Shown here: piece after piece, positions 1-13,151 of the stretch
Position numbering within the stretch: the stretch's first letter is position 1
Layout of the letters: each line of letters begins with the position of its first letter
Assembly: GCA_014925825.1 (NCBI GenBank)
Contig: JACGCK010000122.1
Coordinates: 1 to 64,000, forward strand
Direction of reading: 5' to 3'
Length of the DNA stretch: 64,000 bases
DNA from: Pholiota molesta
Taxonomy: Eukaryota; Basidiomycota; Agaricomycetes; Agaricales; Strophariaceae
Position numbers and translations under genes: made by a program
Notes under the pieces: generated by a model
Database searches by the model: none
What the model was told of the DNA's origin: nothing
The model's input: only the letters and a program-made list of their open reading frames with translations

Positions 1-903
1 TCGAAGGAGTGCTGCCCAGAACGTTGGCTCGACGCCGAATTCTTCGAGCTTATCAAGGCGATGGAAGATCGACAACCAATCCTTTTGCGTTCCTTCAAGT
101 GTTATAGAGGGGATACCGCAAACGATTCCACCTTCATAGACATAATAGCTATGTATTGCGGCGCAAAACCGCTGTGATCAACAGAATGTCATCAGAAAAT
201 ACTGTTTGATAACTCACGATTTGAGGGTGGCCATCATCGCTGCAGCACAGACGATTGTGTCCTTGTCTGTTGTTGTTGTGAAACTAGGAAGAATCCAATC
301 TTTGAAGTCCTTGTCTACGAGCTGAGGCATGTGAGCTCTGATGTTCATTGACGATCGAACTGAAAGATGCATACATTTTCGTGAATCTTCTCAGACATCT
401 TTATAGCAAGTGACGGGAAGTCTATTGCGTTGACGCGAAGCGTTTCTTTCCCATCGTGAGCCACAAATTTGGAGCGCAATTGCTCAGCATTGGCATTAAC
501 GCTAGAAAGTATTCATGAGTTGAATTTCTTTATAATGATCTCGAAAACTCACTAGAAATTGAACTGTGTTAAGATGGCAAGCCATACATCGTCCGGCCTA
601 ATGTTAAATGAGCAAGTTCGCCATGCATCTAGAAAGGCATTGGTTTTACCTGATAATAAGGTGGTGATGTTGACCGTATGCTGTGAGCACCGTCCCAATA
701 AACCCATTCCGTTCTGGACGAACATTCTTGAGTTGCTCTGGGTCAAATGAGGTTTGGAGAAGTGTTCCTATCCTGCCTCGGTTTTGCCGCTCATTGCCCC
801 ACGTATTGCGCAAGAGAGTCTCGGGCAGTACCTCCTTCTGATCCAAAGGTGCTAGAGGGCGGGGCGCAACGTCGGCAACCTTGAGATAGATAGGCGCCGC
901 CAT
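1..903 (-). CDS. DUF4419 family protein, copy 1 (3' end outside window)
   Basis: The spliced product matches my knowledge of the fungal DUF4419 family (function unknown): RPERNGFIGTVLTAYGQHH, then RPDDVWLAILTQFNFYVNAN, then a DKDFKDWILPSFTTTT stretch. Exons on the minus strand are 650..903, 553..597, 375..501, 218..321 and <1..148. All four introns have GT/AG borders and join in frame. The ATG at 903 opens MAAPIYLK. The second copy at 14.4-15.9 kb has the same exon phases and identical lengths for two internal exons (45 and 104 nt), so the two are duplicates. The C-terminal half lies beyond position 1. No catalytic motif can be named. The family assignment is fairly secure and the role is unknown. 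Confidence 0.85.
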
Positions 904-1442
904 GTCAGATAGCAGCTGAGGGCTTGTCGGAGGAATGGGATTTGAATTGTGTCCATTTTGGTTGCCTTTGTAGAGTATGGATATCTCAGGCAGGTAGTCA
1001 AAAGCACTGTATTTTGGTCACATCCCATCTTTCGTTGTACTCGTATTCGCAGTGGCTATTGTGTCATGGGATGGTTCTATCTTGATACATCAATTGAATT
1101 TCCAGAAGAACGTTATTAGAAGGGAACAATTCAGGAAGGTTCGATCACAGACCTTTGCGCTCAAGCTACATTTGGGTAATGAGTACGAAGAGTTTCCCAA
1201 CTGAATGCGATGGGAAGATGGATGCAAGTATTGAAATATTGAATATTGAAGCAGCAGATAAATGGTCCCGAATGAGTTTGAAACTTTATGGCGGAGACAA
1301 ACTCGTTACAGCCTTTCGCACCAGGTCGGCCCGCAACCAAACTTGTCCTCCGCTATGAATCGAATATCAATACTTGCGCGTTAACGCCCATACTGGTCCA
1401 AGTTCTGCGAAGTTCACTCACAAACTTTTGCCTGGTGTAATT
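904..1442. other. Intergenic, divergent promoter region
   Basis: This 539-bp gap lies between the divergent DUF4419 and AlkB-like genes and presumably holds both promoters. I see no RNA gene, repeat or convincing ORF here. Confidence 0.5.
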
Positions 1443-2540
1443 ATGGCAGATTCTAGTCGGAACAAAAGGAAGCCACCCAAAGCGCCCGTCCTTGGAGTCG
1501 GCGATGTCCTTGGAGCGGGAGATTCGTACTTGGTCACCGATTTCTTGCCCACAGAGCTTGCAAATGATGCATTTGAGAAGATGCAGACGGAGGTCAAATG
1601 GCAGACGATGCATCACAGAGGTACGAATTTCCAATCAGCTATCGGGTCTCTATATTGATATGATATCGCTAGGTGGGGAGGTTCCAAGACTCGTAGCCGT
1701 GGAAGGAGAGATTGCGGATGACGGAAGGTGAGTGTCAAATGACCTGTTCGAGCACCTCCAACTGATTGCCTTGTAGTTTTCCTGTATATCGTCATCCCGC
1801 AGACGAGTCACCGCCACTGGCCCCATTTTCTCCAACTGTGTCGATGATTCGTGCCCATGTCGAAAAGGTACTTCTCTTCAAATCGAGTGCAATGAAATGT
1901 TGTTATTAAATACGTAATATTTTTACAGGTTCTCAACCATCCAATGAACCACGTTCTCATCCAATTTTATCGCAGCGGCAAAGACAATATATCTGAACAC
2001 TCCGATAAAACTATCGACGTCGTCAGAGGCTCTAGCATCGTCAATGTCTCTTTCGGCGCGCAACGAACGATGACTCTCCGCCTTAAGAAAGACAGAACCC
2101 CAAAGGCAGACAAGCCGCCTGATGATCCCGAGCCTTCGCCGACACCCGCAGGCACTCCTCGCCTTGCACAACGCATTCCCCTTCCCCACAACTCAATGTT
2201 CGTCATGGGTCTCGAGACAAACGCAAAATGGCTGCATGGCATTAATCAAGACAACCGCCCCTGGCTCACTAAATCTCCCGAAGAACAGTTCAAAGACGGA
2301 GGCAGGATCAGTCTCACCTTTCGACACATCGGGACATACCTGACAAAAGATGAGTCTCGAATGTGGGGCCAAGGTGCGAAGAATAAGAACAAGGGAGACG
2401 CAGGGTTGGTCATTTGTGATCAAGATGAGGTGCAAAGGATGATCTTAGCGTTTGGAGATGAAAACCAGCAGAGCGACTTCGACTGGGAAACTGCGTATGG
2501 GTCCGGGTTCGATGTTTTGCATTTCACCGCAAAATCATAA
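1443..2540 (+). CDS. AlkB-like 2-oxoglutarate/Fe(II) dioxygenase
   Basis: Exons 1443..1620, 1673..1727, 1777..1867 and 1929..2540 give 311 aa. The double-stranded beta-helix core is clear: the iron ligands H132 and D134 lie in SEHSD, the distal iron ligand is H211 in KWLHGI, and R234 and R240 lie in GRISLTFRHI, the usual 2-oxoglutarate and substrate-side arginines of AlkB enzymes. The stretch IQFYRSGKDNISEHSD followed by VNVSFGAQR resembles ALKBH2/ALKBH3-type alkylated-nucleic-acid demethylases. A proline-rich insert (about residues 164-185) lies between the two halves of the active site. The ATG at 1443 (MADSS) was chosen; an in-frame ATG at 1374 would add 23 residues. A role in oxidative reversal of DNA or RNA alkylation is inferred from the family; the substrate cannot be read from the sequence. 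Confidence 0.85.
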
Positions 2541-3562
2541 GTGTCCTTGTGACGCGAAGTTTATTCATGGATGGGTCATGATCAGCCTCACTTTCTTCAT
2601 CTCACAGTACAATCATAAGGGTAGGATGAACAGTTAAATCATAGAAATAATAATGTACTTGACAAGGTACTCAGAGTGTGTCTAAATACTAACCAAGAAA
2701 GGTGATGCAAAGCGCTGATATAGCAATGGACAATAAGCTCCAGGTGGTTGAACATAATGGATGGTAGAAGTGCGGGAATAGGGGATGGATGTAGGATGTC
2801 AGATGAAGATGTGTAGATGGAATGGCCAATGGATAAGTGGATAGATGTAATTATAGTTGAACAATGATGTGAATAGAACGGAACCAGAAAATGGGAAGTG
2901 AGTTACAGCCTGAAGGAAAACTAGAACCGTTCTATGGATAGGTAGAGAATAATGTAGCGGAATGCGGAATAGAGGGATTAGAGTGGAAATTGTGGCTAAC
3001 GGTGTTTTTAGAAGGGTGTGGCGTTTGAGAAATAGAGGTGTCGCATAACGGATAGTAAGAATCATTGTAGGGGATAATGGAGCAAAAGCGGCAGAGAAGA
3101 GGTGTAAGGTTCCGCGAAAACAGAAAGTCATAAAAACGTGAAAACATCGATAACACACATGAAGTAAGGACCGAGGTCACCACATGAAAGGCATGAATCA
3201 TGCAGAGATATTAAAGCATAGAAGCTGATTGACGAAATGATTTGATGGTCGTATGTCGGAAAACGAGAACTTGAAGGAGTATGGTACAAATCATTAGAAA
3301 CGTTGACTGAATGGCTACTGGATGGCTTCAATGATGGTCAAATGAATCATTGAATGCCCGTCATAACGCCAAGGGGATGTGGAGGAGATCATCGCGGAAA
3401 AGGCCGTCGATATTAAATTGGAAGATGGTTGGCTGAAGAGAGAAGGACAGAATTGAAGTGTGAGAACTGTGCTGGAATGAAATGAAGACAGCAGTCGAAT
3501 GGATGGCGATGACTTGGTCTTGATATCTTCCCATCACCATCGTCGCTGCGGTTGCCGCTGGA
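2541..3562. other. Intergenic, convergent 3' ends
   Basis: This 1-kb stretch lies between the 3' ends of two convergent genes. It is purine-rich on the plus strand and rich in short GGAT/GATG words. Open frames on the minus strand reflect composition only, and I see nothing functional. Confidence 0.4.
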
Positions 3563-6500
3563 CTATACCACCCTCCATGCGCCAGCATCAAGACCCATAT
3601 CGTCGCCAGGTCTTTCGACCATGCCCCCAGACCTGACTCCAGATCGTCGGACGGTGGGGGGAGAGGTTTCCCAGCTGCCTGATATTGTGCGCCCCCCACT
3701 GCTGTCGGTCGTGGTCGTGTTGCCCTCAATGGTGGCAGGTGCGGTGACGAAGCTGCCGGCTGCGGTGCTGATCATGTCTGGGCTGTCACTGCCCGTAGTC
3801 GCTGCACCCTGGAGAGGGCGATATGATGACGGGCCCCAGCGTTCACCAGGAGGCGCGAGCAGGCCGCGATTGTTCCACGGAATAGTGACGCCTTGTCGTT
3901 CGGGCGAGTGTTCAGCTGAATGGGGTGGTGATGGAGATTGATCGTGATCCTCCGTTACAGAATGTATAGGAACCGGTGTGGCAGGACTTGCAGTACGGTC
4001 GGAAGGATTTAAGGAGTAGAAAGAGGCGGAGGTGAAAGACTCGGATATAGGCTGTGCGGACGATCCATTTTGCTCTGCCGACCTTGTCGTTATTGGTATA
4101 GGCAAGCTTCGCTCAGGCGATCGTCTTCCAGGAGTACCATCGGCGCGATCGACCACCATGATCTCATCCTCTTCATCGACTCGGCTCTGCTCCTGTGCAC
4201 CCTGAGCAGGCCGCATAAACAGCATAGGACGTCCGAAGGTATAGTTTTCGGTACTCAGGCTAATACTCTCGCTGCCACTTCTGGAATGGGTGCCGCCTGA
4301 AGAATATCCTTCCGACTCCAACTCATGCTCTCGACGGAAACGGCCAACTGCAGGATGCAGCATGACGTCCTCACTTCCGGTGTGGCTTCCACTCCCACTG
4401 CTGTTGCTCATCCCACTGACTTCGCGTCCTCTCTGGGTCATCTCCGTTGCAGAAGGCGAAAACTCGACACCCTCTTCCAGCCGCGCCATGGAAGAATTGA
4501 CGCGACTTCTTGGCCTGCTGCCCATTCCAATACCGAGGCCGCCCAAACCAGCTGCCGGACCCGTCGCTCCGCGCATGACGAGATCGAGCTGGGTCAACGA
4601 GGCGGTAGCGCCTTGTACCAGAGAGCGCATCGAAGCGCCAAGGGAGTTCGCGCGATCGCGTACGGATTGCGAGGAGTGCGTCCTGGAGCGCGAGTGATCA
4701 TGGGTTGAAGAGTGTCGTGATCGAGACGAAGAGTGGGCGCGCGAACGGGCATCGCCAGAGGAAGATGAATTGGTGAGCGAGATCCTGCTAGCTCCTAGCA
4801 GGGACGTGCGTGGGCTCGTCGGCACACCAAGGAGGCCAACACGATCGTGCTGCTCCTCTTCATCTGCATCTTCAAGCTCGCCATCGCCGTTATCATCGTC
4901 TGGTAAATCGTGGCCATCGAAATCGGAACTCATATGATCGCCGAACAACACCGCAGGATCCACCATGATGCCCCTTCCACTTTCCACCCTTCCTCGTTGC
5001 CGGACGCTGGGGAAAGCAATCGGAGCGCTCTGCGTGTTCAAGGTCACAGCCGCAGATGTCGTTTTACCCGATGGTGCAGTTGCGCTGCGGCCCCGACCTT
5101 GCCCTTGCGGGTGCGGATGTCTAGGCGGCATAGGAAAGGCACCACTAGCGCCAGCAAGAGGCGAGCTACGCGCCATGGGGCTTCCTTGGCTCAAGCTCGC
5201 ACGCTCTCTGCCATCGGGCCCAAATTCTGAATCCGTCGATTCGTGGTTGCCCGTGCTCTGCGTGACGAGGGACATGCCGGCCACGCTCTTCGTCCCGTGG
5301 GACGAGCTCATGCTTTGGCTGTTTACGTGCGAGCCGCCGGATAGCGCAGAGGAGACGCCGGACATGTTGCGACTGTGGCCCGCGCCTACTGGTCGATGCC
5401 TGCCTAGGTACGCTCGGGAAGGCGAGATCGGTTGGCCGAGGGAGGACATGGAGCCAGACGCACGTCCCGAAGAGGGTTCTTCGCTGAGCAGATCGGCGTC
5501 TTCTTCCTCCTCCTCCTCATCATCATCGAGTTCTTCGGCATCTTCATCTTCATCTTCCTCCTCCTCCTCTTCATCTTCCTCCTCCTGAGTGCTGCCTGAC
5601 CCGGAACCGCTCTCGGTGGAACCTGTTGTCCCGGACGACCCTGTTACGCTCGGGCTCGCCTTAGCCTTCAGCTTATCCGCACCAGAGCCACTAGCAGGGA
5701 ACGGCACAGAATCCTTCGACGACACATGGCCCGAACCCGGTTTCGAGAACGGATACGGCAAATTCATCAGAGGCGCACCAGGTGCAGTCGACGACCCCGG
5801 GATCTTGTCCTTCGAGTTCCGCTTCGCCGTCTTCGGCGCCTCCAGCCCAGTATACATCTTCGCCGACGACATGGGCTGCGTATCCTCGAAGCGCAGCGGT
5901 GCAACCGTAGGATGATGCGGCACGTTCGGCGCCATCGGAGGCGCGTTGAAGAGGTCCTCGCTGAGCGTCTTCCGCCGCGATGGCGACGCGGTCGCCGCGA
6001 AGCCCGCCGCCGCGAGCACACGCTCGAGGCCCTCAAAGGGCGCCTCCGCCGCCTTCTCGTTCGACGGCGCCTTGCCCTTCGCCGCCGAGGTCCAGCGCTT
6101 GTGCTTGGTCCTATTCCGCCGATTCCGGAGCGCGTATCCGTACCCAGGGACCGGCACCCCCGACCACCGCAGCCCAGCGGCGCTGCCCGCGCTGCCCCTG
6201 CGCGTGGTCATGCAGAACTCGAATGCGTCCTGGACGCGTATGCGCGTCGCCTCGCGCCACTCCCACGGAAGCTCATCGCCGCCGTAGTCCGCGACGCCGT
6301 CGCCCGGGTGGTAGAAGCTGCCCCGGTAGGCGCCATATTCCGAGGCGGCTTCGGAGTACACGGAGCGCGTCTTTTCCTGCTGGGCTTCTTCCCATGTATG
6401 CCGTGGTCCGCAGAGGCCGCCCAACCGCTGATCGGAGAACACCCAGAGGCCGAGCCTGCCAGTTCAGAAAGGATGTGTTAGCCTTTTACTTAAGCGCAGG

Positions 6501-7905
6501 TACAAGGGTGAGAAGCTTACCAGGATACAAGGAGGACCAGAAGTCTCCATGCCGTCCACGCGGCGTTCGCGATCAACAATCCTCGGGCATAATCCGTCAA
6601 TGCGCCATCCTGCTGGAAGAACGTCCCATCTCTTTTCGAAAAGTTGTTGGAAATGACAAAGGGAAGCACAGGCGCCGCGCTGGAGAAAGCAAACAACAAC
6701 GCCAAGCTTAACCCCGCACGCGGCAGGAGAAGCGCGACGGTAGCTAGATTTTGGGAGTAGAAGAAACAGGTCTCCGCTAGTCCCTGCTTCCACGAACCTT
6801 GATTTTCGTCAGCAAGGTCGTCGATATCATGCTCTGGATCTGAGGGCGACTGTGGAATCGCGCCGGCGTGTTCCGAAGAGGAAAAGGCAGAAAAGCGGAG
6901 ATGTTGAAGAAAACTGAAGTTGGTGTAGGAAGTCATGGCAGCATAGTTGAAGGCCGGGGATGAGAGGTAAATGGGAAGCATTAAGGGTCGGCCTGTGTGT
7001 GATAATGATAAAAAATTTAGGTTTGCGCCCAAGATTGAAGAACGGAGAATACGTACGCAGCCGCCAGCGTCGTGAAAACGAGTATACAAGCTCATACATG
7101 ATGCAGACGAGGAATAGCCAAGCAAGCCAAGAAGCGACGTACGCAGCGGCACCTAAAGCCCAACCCCTACCCGAACTCTGTGGGTTGGGGAATTTGGCGA
7201 CTCTGTTAAAGTTTTTGACAGGCAGAATGTCAGTGAACCATTCGCTTGCAAGAGAAAGAACAAAAGAAAGTAAAATTTGACAGAAACATACTGAAGTAAG
7301 ATGAAGACCGCATTGAAATCAAAAAAAGTTTGCAGCGGAATGTGATATAGAACCAACAGTGGCCAAGCATAGAAATATAGTCGCATCCATTTGCTGGGGT
7401 TGTCCAATATCTGAAGTTGCAAATTCTTCGCCTTGAACCGCGGTTGGGGAAGCGGCAGAACATCATCGTGCGCTGAAGCGTTGAAAGCGGCCGGTGGAAC
7501 GCCGGAGGAGCGCGTCCAAACTTTGGGAGGAAGATGAACCCCGGCCTGGGTCTGGTCGGTCGGCTCGCGTGCAAAGCGCGCCTCCTTTTCAACAGCGCCG
7601 ACGAACGAGTCCTGCAAATTGACTATTCGAACGGACCGCGGCGTCGGCTTCCGGCCGCCTATAATAGGCGCTGGTTCGACTGGGCTCGGTGATGATGACC
7701 CATGAAGATCCCCTAACATTGACGATTGGAAAGTTGATGCCGGCGCTGGTGGTGGGGGACGTTTGGGAAGCCAAGACGGATAACCCTCCGAATCTTTTGA
7801 AAGACGTGAGGAAGACGGTGGATTGTCATTATTATCTGTTGGCGAAGGAGTCGCGCTGGGGTTCCTGCGCGACTGCTGGGACGAGGAGCCTGGGGGCGGA
7901 GGCAT
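3563..7905 (-). CDS. Large serine-rich multi-pass membrane protein, unknown function
   Basis: Exons 7292..7905, 7057..7202, 6521..6992 and 3563..6455 join in frame to 1374 aa. Residues 1-170 are Pro/Ser-rich. Four hydrophobic spans follow, near residues 175-205, 218-243, 335-365 and 385-415. The rest is a very long Ser-rich, disordered tail with a run of about 35 mostly Glu/Asp residues (coded near 5500-5590). The conserved-looking part is the membrane unit plus the next 80 residues (FSDQRLGGLCGPRHTWEEAQ). I cannot name a family; such proteins are often labelled proteophosphoglycan-like because of composition alone. The ATG at 7905 (MPPPPG) is the last before conserved sequence. A broken copy of exon 1 lies at 53.9-54.4 kb. 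The exon model is strong and the function unknown. Confidence 0.75.
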
Positions 7906-9348
7906 GCTATGGCCTAGGCCAAGGAAGGATAGGGGGAGGGGGAAGAGAAGGAAAAGGATTAGATAGCCAGAGCGTAGATGAGCAAGTTGCAGACGGAAGT
8001 CTGACGCGCCTCGTGTTGAGCTCGATGCTCGTGACAGTCCTTGCCTCGTGTTGGGGAAGAGAACGAAAACGGGCAGGTTTTGATCCACCGCCGCTGCCGT
8101 TTTCTGTGCACGGACGCGTGCCTGAAAACAAACCACACACCTTATGCGGTTACTCCCCCGGCGCTCATTCCCATGCCTTCCCATCCCCGCCCAGGGTAAT
8201 TCGAAGATGCGTCCATAGACGTCCACAGACTACAGTCTACTGGTCGCCATGCATAGTAAATGACCTCCTTTCATTGATTGGCAGGTTTTTGGTAGGCTTA
8301 TCCGTGTTTCCTGCAGACCAGCGTTCACACCCATGACATGACCACAGCGACCAATCAGATTGGTGAATCAGTTACCGTGTGGCGTCATATGCATCGCGCA
8401 GTGGAAGGTCCTGATAGGAAGGCCAGAAGAACGGAAGATAGCCGAAGATGCGCCGTTTCAGTGGCTCAAAAAATTCCTTTCTGCCGTCAATATCCAACCT
8501 GGCCAGAGTAACAAGAACATTACCTATCTTAAATCGTCAGCCATTCGAAAGGTTAAGAATCGTCTCATAGAAACAAAGATAACCAATCTCAAAGTTGTGT
8601 AATCCTGCAAATATTGATAAGAGCTGAGCCTGTATAGGCTTTTCCAAGATATTCCACCATCGTGGTTCAAGCTCAAGTCAGAAAGGTATTTGGTTCCGTT
8701 GTCGTTGTTCTATTTTTGTACATATGAAAACCATTTCAAGTATCATCTGTTGTATATCTGTCGTGCTCTTCTTGCATCGTCTCCGTCAGGACTCCATGTA
8801 CATTTCAGTTGCTCCTTTTCATGATTGTCTAAAATCTAATGTAGCCGAAATTTTATAATTTTGCAGGGATCCGCGGCGAGATGCATGGCAAAAGTGCATA
8901 CACACACGGCTTTTCCGTTTCAGTTTATTAGGTCAAAGCAAAATCAGAACTACTTAGTGCAACTTCGATATGGGGACTTGTAGCGAAAGTTTCCACGCCT
9001 AATGACTGTAAATTGAGAATATTGAAACGAGATTTTTCAGGAGACAAAATGAGCTGAGTCTCTGAGACTGTCAGACTGAACACAGGGACAAGGCCGTGAT
9101 TGAATCAAAATGCAGAGCGAAATAAAATGATGCATTGCCGTGTGTGCAGACGAAGCGAGGCAAGTTGCTTCGTTTCACCAACCCAGGTATATATGCATAT
9201 TAGCAATATCAGTAGCAGGTTTCCGACAAAGAAAAATGAGATGAGATAACAATATCTGATAAAAACATGTTTAAAAGGTACCCTAAAAATAAACTTAGCG
9301 CTCATGGGAAGTCTTAAAAGGAGGCCTTTGTTTGTGGAATCCCCAACA
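7906..9348. other. Intergenic, divergent promoters
   Basis: This 1.4-kb gap separates two divergent genes. I found no credible coding frame, RNA gene or repeat. It presumably contains both promoters. Confidence 0.4.
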
Positions 9349-10755
9349 ATGTCCTCCCGCTACATACTAGTCGATGATACCGACGCAAGAATTGAATATG
9401 GGGGAGATCAATGGTTCCTAGGACGAAACCAGGACATAGGATCCTTTGGACCAGTATGGAATAACACTTTGCACGGAGTTATCTTTAACGCAAGCGTATC
9501 CTTCACTTACAATGGTGTGTCTTCCTTCAATCTATCCAGCCATAGACCTTTTATCCAAGCCAAAATTTTGTCCTGATTGCACATATATGTAGGATCTTCA
9601 ATATGGTTATACGGAACAATCGCCAGCGACAATTTGAATGACGAAACCCCCTCTTGGGATTGCCTTCTTGATGATGTTGCTATCAGCAATAACAATTTAA
9701 ATGCCGGCGCGGATCCAGCCCCGATGCAAGCTCCAAACCCTACGAATGATTGGGTATTGTGTACCAACGATAACTCTACCATAGCGGAGGGCACACACAC
9801 CATCACTGCCACTGTGATACCAGGTAACCAAACATTCTGGTTCGATTACATCAAATATAGCCCATCACTAGACGCGCGTTTAGACAATGAAGCTATTTAT
9901 ATAGACGACACCGATGCGAAAATTCACTATGATGGTATATGGGAGATCGACGGACCTGGACAAACTACCAATCATACAGGCTCCAAAGTCAATCTCTCTT
10001 TCATGGGTTAGATTATCACCTATACTCATTTTCCTCGGAGCTAAAAGCATATTGTTTTAGGGACTTCCATCACATGGTACGCTATGATTGTAGAGTCGTC
10101 GTTCAAGAAACCCCATGCATTATCTACTTATTCCATTGATGGCCAAAGTCCTATACCCTTTGAACCACTTGGCGGCACGAATTTAGCGTATAATCAAGTT
10201 TTATTCGAAGCCACGTTTCTCCCCATGGGTTCACACAACCTCCAAGTTGTATATAACGGCACTGAAGAAGATGCGCCTCTAAACATTGATTTCTTGGTGA
10301 TCCAAAACGGCAGTATACCAACAACTTCCACGACTCCAACCACCACCATTAAACTCCCAACCCTTTCCCCATCTATCAATAAAATGTCCGTAGCCAGTAG
10401 TAAGGCGCACAATTTGCACAAAGCCGCTCTCGAAGCCACCTGTGCTACCTTAGGCGCCCTTATTATTCTCGGCGGTCTGGGAATATTATTTTTACGACGA
10501 AGGAGGCGATTTCGTTTGACCCCGTTTCCAATCGCACCACTTTCTTTGATCGTGTCCAGTGATCTAAACCATGCCCTTGCTGACATGTCGCCGACGCCTA
10601 TTCAACCTCAAAATCTCAAGTCCATACCGATTAGGTTTACGAGCCCATCGCAGGATCGCATAAATGAAGGCGGTGTTCCGCGTAGGACAACGCGGATTCC
10701 TGATGCTGAACCATCGAGGGTGCTTCCACCTACCTACACATTATCTAAAGTGTGA
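9349..10755 (+). CDS. Secreted-type single-pass membrane protein, tandem copy 1
   Basis: Exons 9349..9514, 9593..10006 and 10061..10755 give 424 aa. The outer part holds two related beta-rich modules, each opening with a VDDTDARIEY-like motif (MSSRYILVDDTDARIEY and IYIDDTDAKIHYDG), each probably a jelly-roll sandwich. A Thr/Ser-rich stalk follows, then one membrane span (GALIILGGLGILFL), an RRRRRF stop-transfer cluster and a cytoplasmic tail. This layout is common in agaricomycetes and has no assigned function; a cell-surface role is inferred. There is no classical N-terminal signal peptide. The ATG at 9349 was chosen over 9304 because the neighbouring paralogue starts at the equivalent place. 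Confidence 0.75.
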
Positions 10756-11790
10756 ATCAGATAGGTATATTCCTTCGAGGATTTCTCCAGAGGACGACTT
10801 CCTCTGTCAGAGGGGCTGGTCACGACTCCGAGGCTAAATGATAACATGACGGAGACGATTCTGAATCTTCTTCTAGGCCAGTAGTGGTGAAAGGGCGTCC
10901 ATAGCGTGTTCTACATAGTCATGATTTTCATAAGAGCTTATACACAAAAAAGGAACTGAACTTGCTCAAATTCTCAGGCCAAATTATACGAAGGCCTCAT
11001 ACCAGCGATACCAAAAAGTTGCACCATTATCCCAAGATGTGTTTAGGCGCCATATGAATTTCACATCACTCACACCATCCGACAGTGTGCAATCAGCCGA
11101 TTTTTGTTCCAAGACCAGCATAGCCTCAATTTAGGCGCTCATTGCCCCTTCAAGTTTCTAAGTCTTGGACTCGGAATGGAGCGGGGAGATAAAAATTGAA
11201 GAAACGAAGCTGCGAGCCGGGAACTGAGACAGGGAGGAGGAATATTCAAACCCAGTGCACTGGCGATTCACGATGCGAGGCAGTCACCAGGGCTGGGATG
11301 CACCAAGATCATGTATATGTGTGTTGCAATCCGGACAGATGATACAGAAGGTCTCCAACGTACTAAGCAAAGGCGAAGTGAGATGAGAGATAAGATAAAT
11401 CTAACACGGGAGATTATGAATTCCAGTAAATGGTGGACCGGTGGGTTAATGAGCAAAGGTCGGTACTAAATCACTGATGATATTAAACAACATGAAAGTC
11501 GAATAACCATGGCATAGTTGTCAAAACAGTGGTCCCGAGGGGAGGTGGAGGTCCGTCGCTCTCCCATCCAACTCAACTCATCTTTGGCTTCTCATGTTTC
11601 ATGTTACTAGTGGCTCAAACCTATACGAGTACTACGGAACATTTATTTAGAACACCGTTACACTGATCTGAAGGACCCACAAAATCAGGGAACATATCGA
11701 GCGATTGAGCTACTAACGTCTGTAGGAGGTCTTAAAACGCAATTAAAACGGCTCTGTTGCTCATTGAATCCCCCCTCTCCCTGCTAGAAA
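10756..11790. other. Intergenic between tandem paralogues
   Basis: This 1-kb spacer between the two tandem membrane-protein genes holds no coding frame or repeat that I can support. Confidence 0.4.
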
Positions 11791-13151
11791 ATGTCCACCC
11801 GCTTCGTCTTAGTCGATGATAGCGATGCAAGAATCGAATATTCGGGAGGGCCATGGTTCCTGGGACAGAATCAGGACCTAGGAAAATATGGGGCGGTATG
11901 GAATAATACTTTGCATGGAGTCAACGCTAATGCAAACCTATCATTCACGTTCAACGGTTGGCGTTCTGTATATTTCTAGCCGACAAGTGAGAATTAATGC
12001 CCTCGGAACAGGATCATTAGTAATGTTATATGGAACTTTGAAAGAGGTCCAGGTGGTTCCAAATTGGAACTGCTTCCTCGACGGTATCAATCATAGCAAT
12101 CCACTTGGCAACATCATTCCTTCGAACCCGATGAATAATTGGGAGCTTTGTCCCAACGATGTTGCCGTAGATGACGGGATTAGCCATACTGTCACCCTAC
12201 AGACGATCGTGACAGCAGGAAACCAGACGTTTTGGGTTGATTATATCAAGTACGCTCCAGCGCTGGACGCGAGTTTGGAAAACGAAAACATTTATGTAGA
12301 CGATACAGATTCTGAAATTCGTTACGATGGTATATGGGACTCCACGTCTGGTTTTGTACACACTACGAATGATACGGGCGCTAGTGTCGGTTTTTCTTTT
12401 ATAGGTAGGACTATTTCCGATACCTATTTCTATTCATCTGCGGGCGCTAAAATGTACTCGATTAGGAACCTCTGTTACATGGTACGGTGCGATTATACCG
12501 GCGAGGACCAATGCGTTATCTACTTATTCCATTGATGGCCAAAGTCCTATACCCTTTGAACCACCTGGCGGCACGAATTTATCGTACAATCAAGTTGTAT
12601 TCCGAATTACGTCTCTCCCTATGGGTTTACACAACCTCGAAGTTGTCTATAATGGAATTGAAGGAGATACACCTCTAAACCTTGATTTCTTGGTGATCCA
12701 AAACGGCAGTATACCAACAACCTCCACTCCTCCGACTACCATTAAATCCCCCACCATCACCCCTTCGACTTCCATTGAATCCCCCACCATCACCCGTTCC
12801 CCAGCTAGTAGTAAGGGGCGCAAAGCCGCCCTCGAAGCCACATGCACTACATTAGGTGCCCTTATTATTCTCGGTGGTCTGGGAATATTATTTTTGCGAC
12901 GAAGGAGGCGATTTCGTTTGACCCCGTTTCCATTCGCACCAGTTTCTTTGACTGTGTCCAGTGATCTAAACCATGCCCTCGCTGACACGCCGTCTATTCA
13001 ACCTCAAAATCTCAAGTCCATACAGAATAGAAATACTAGCCCATTGCAGGATCGCACAGATGAAGGCGGCGTTCCGCGTAGGGGAACGCGGATTCCTGAT
13101 GCCGAACCATCGAGGGTGCTTCCACCTACCTACACACTATTTTGGTCGTGA
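11791..13151 (+). CDS. Secreted-type single-pass membrane protein, tandem copy 2
   Basis: Exons 11791..11956, 12012..12404 and 12466..13151 give 414 aa with the same three-exon plan and the same 166-nt first exon as its upstream neighbour. Two VDD(S/T)D...I.Y modules (MSTRFVLVDDSDARIEY; IYVDDTDSEIRYDG) are followed by a Thr/Pro stalk, the span GALIILGGLGILFL, RRRRRF and a tail. Exon 3 is nearly identical to that of the neighbour, while exon 2 is clearly diverged, so a tandem duplication followed by partial gene conversion is likely. The first intron has a weaker donor (GTTGGC). Function unknown; a cell-surface role is inferred from topology. Confidence 0.75.

Noticed and set aside
5726..6711. 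Long plus-strand frames rich in Arg and Pro opposite the large membrane-protein gene
   Set aside because: These are antisense shadows of GC-rich coding sequence; composition is extreme and no splice or motif support exists.
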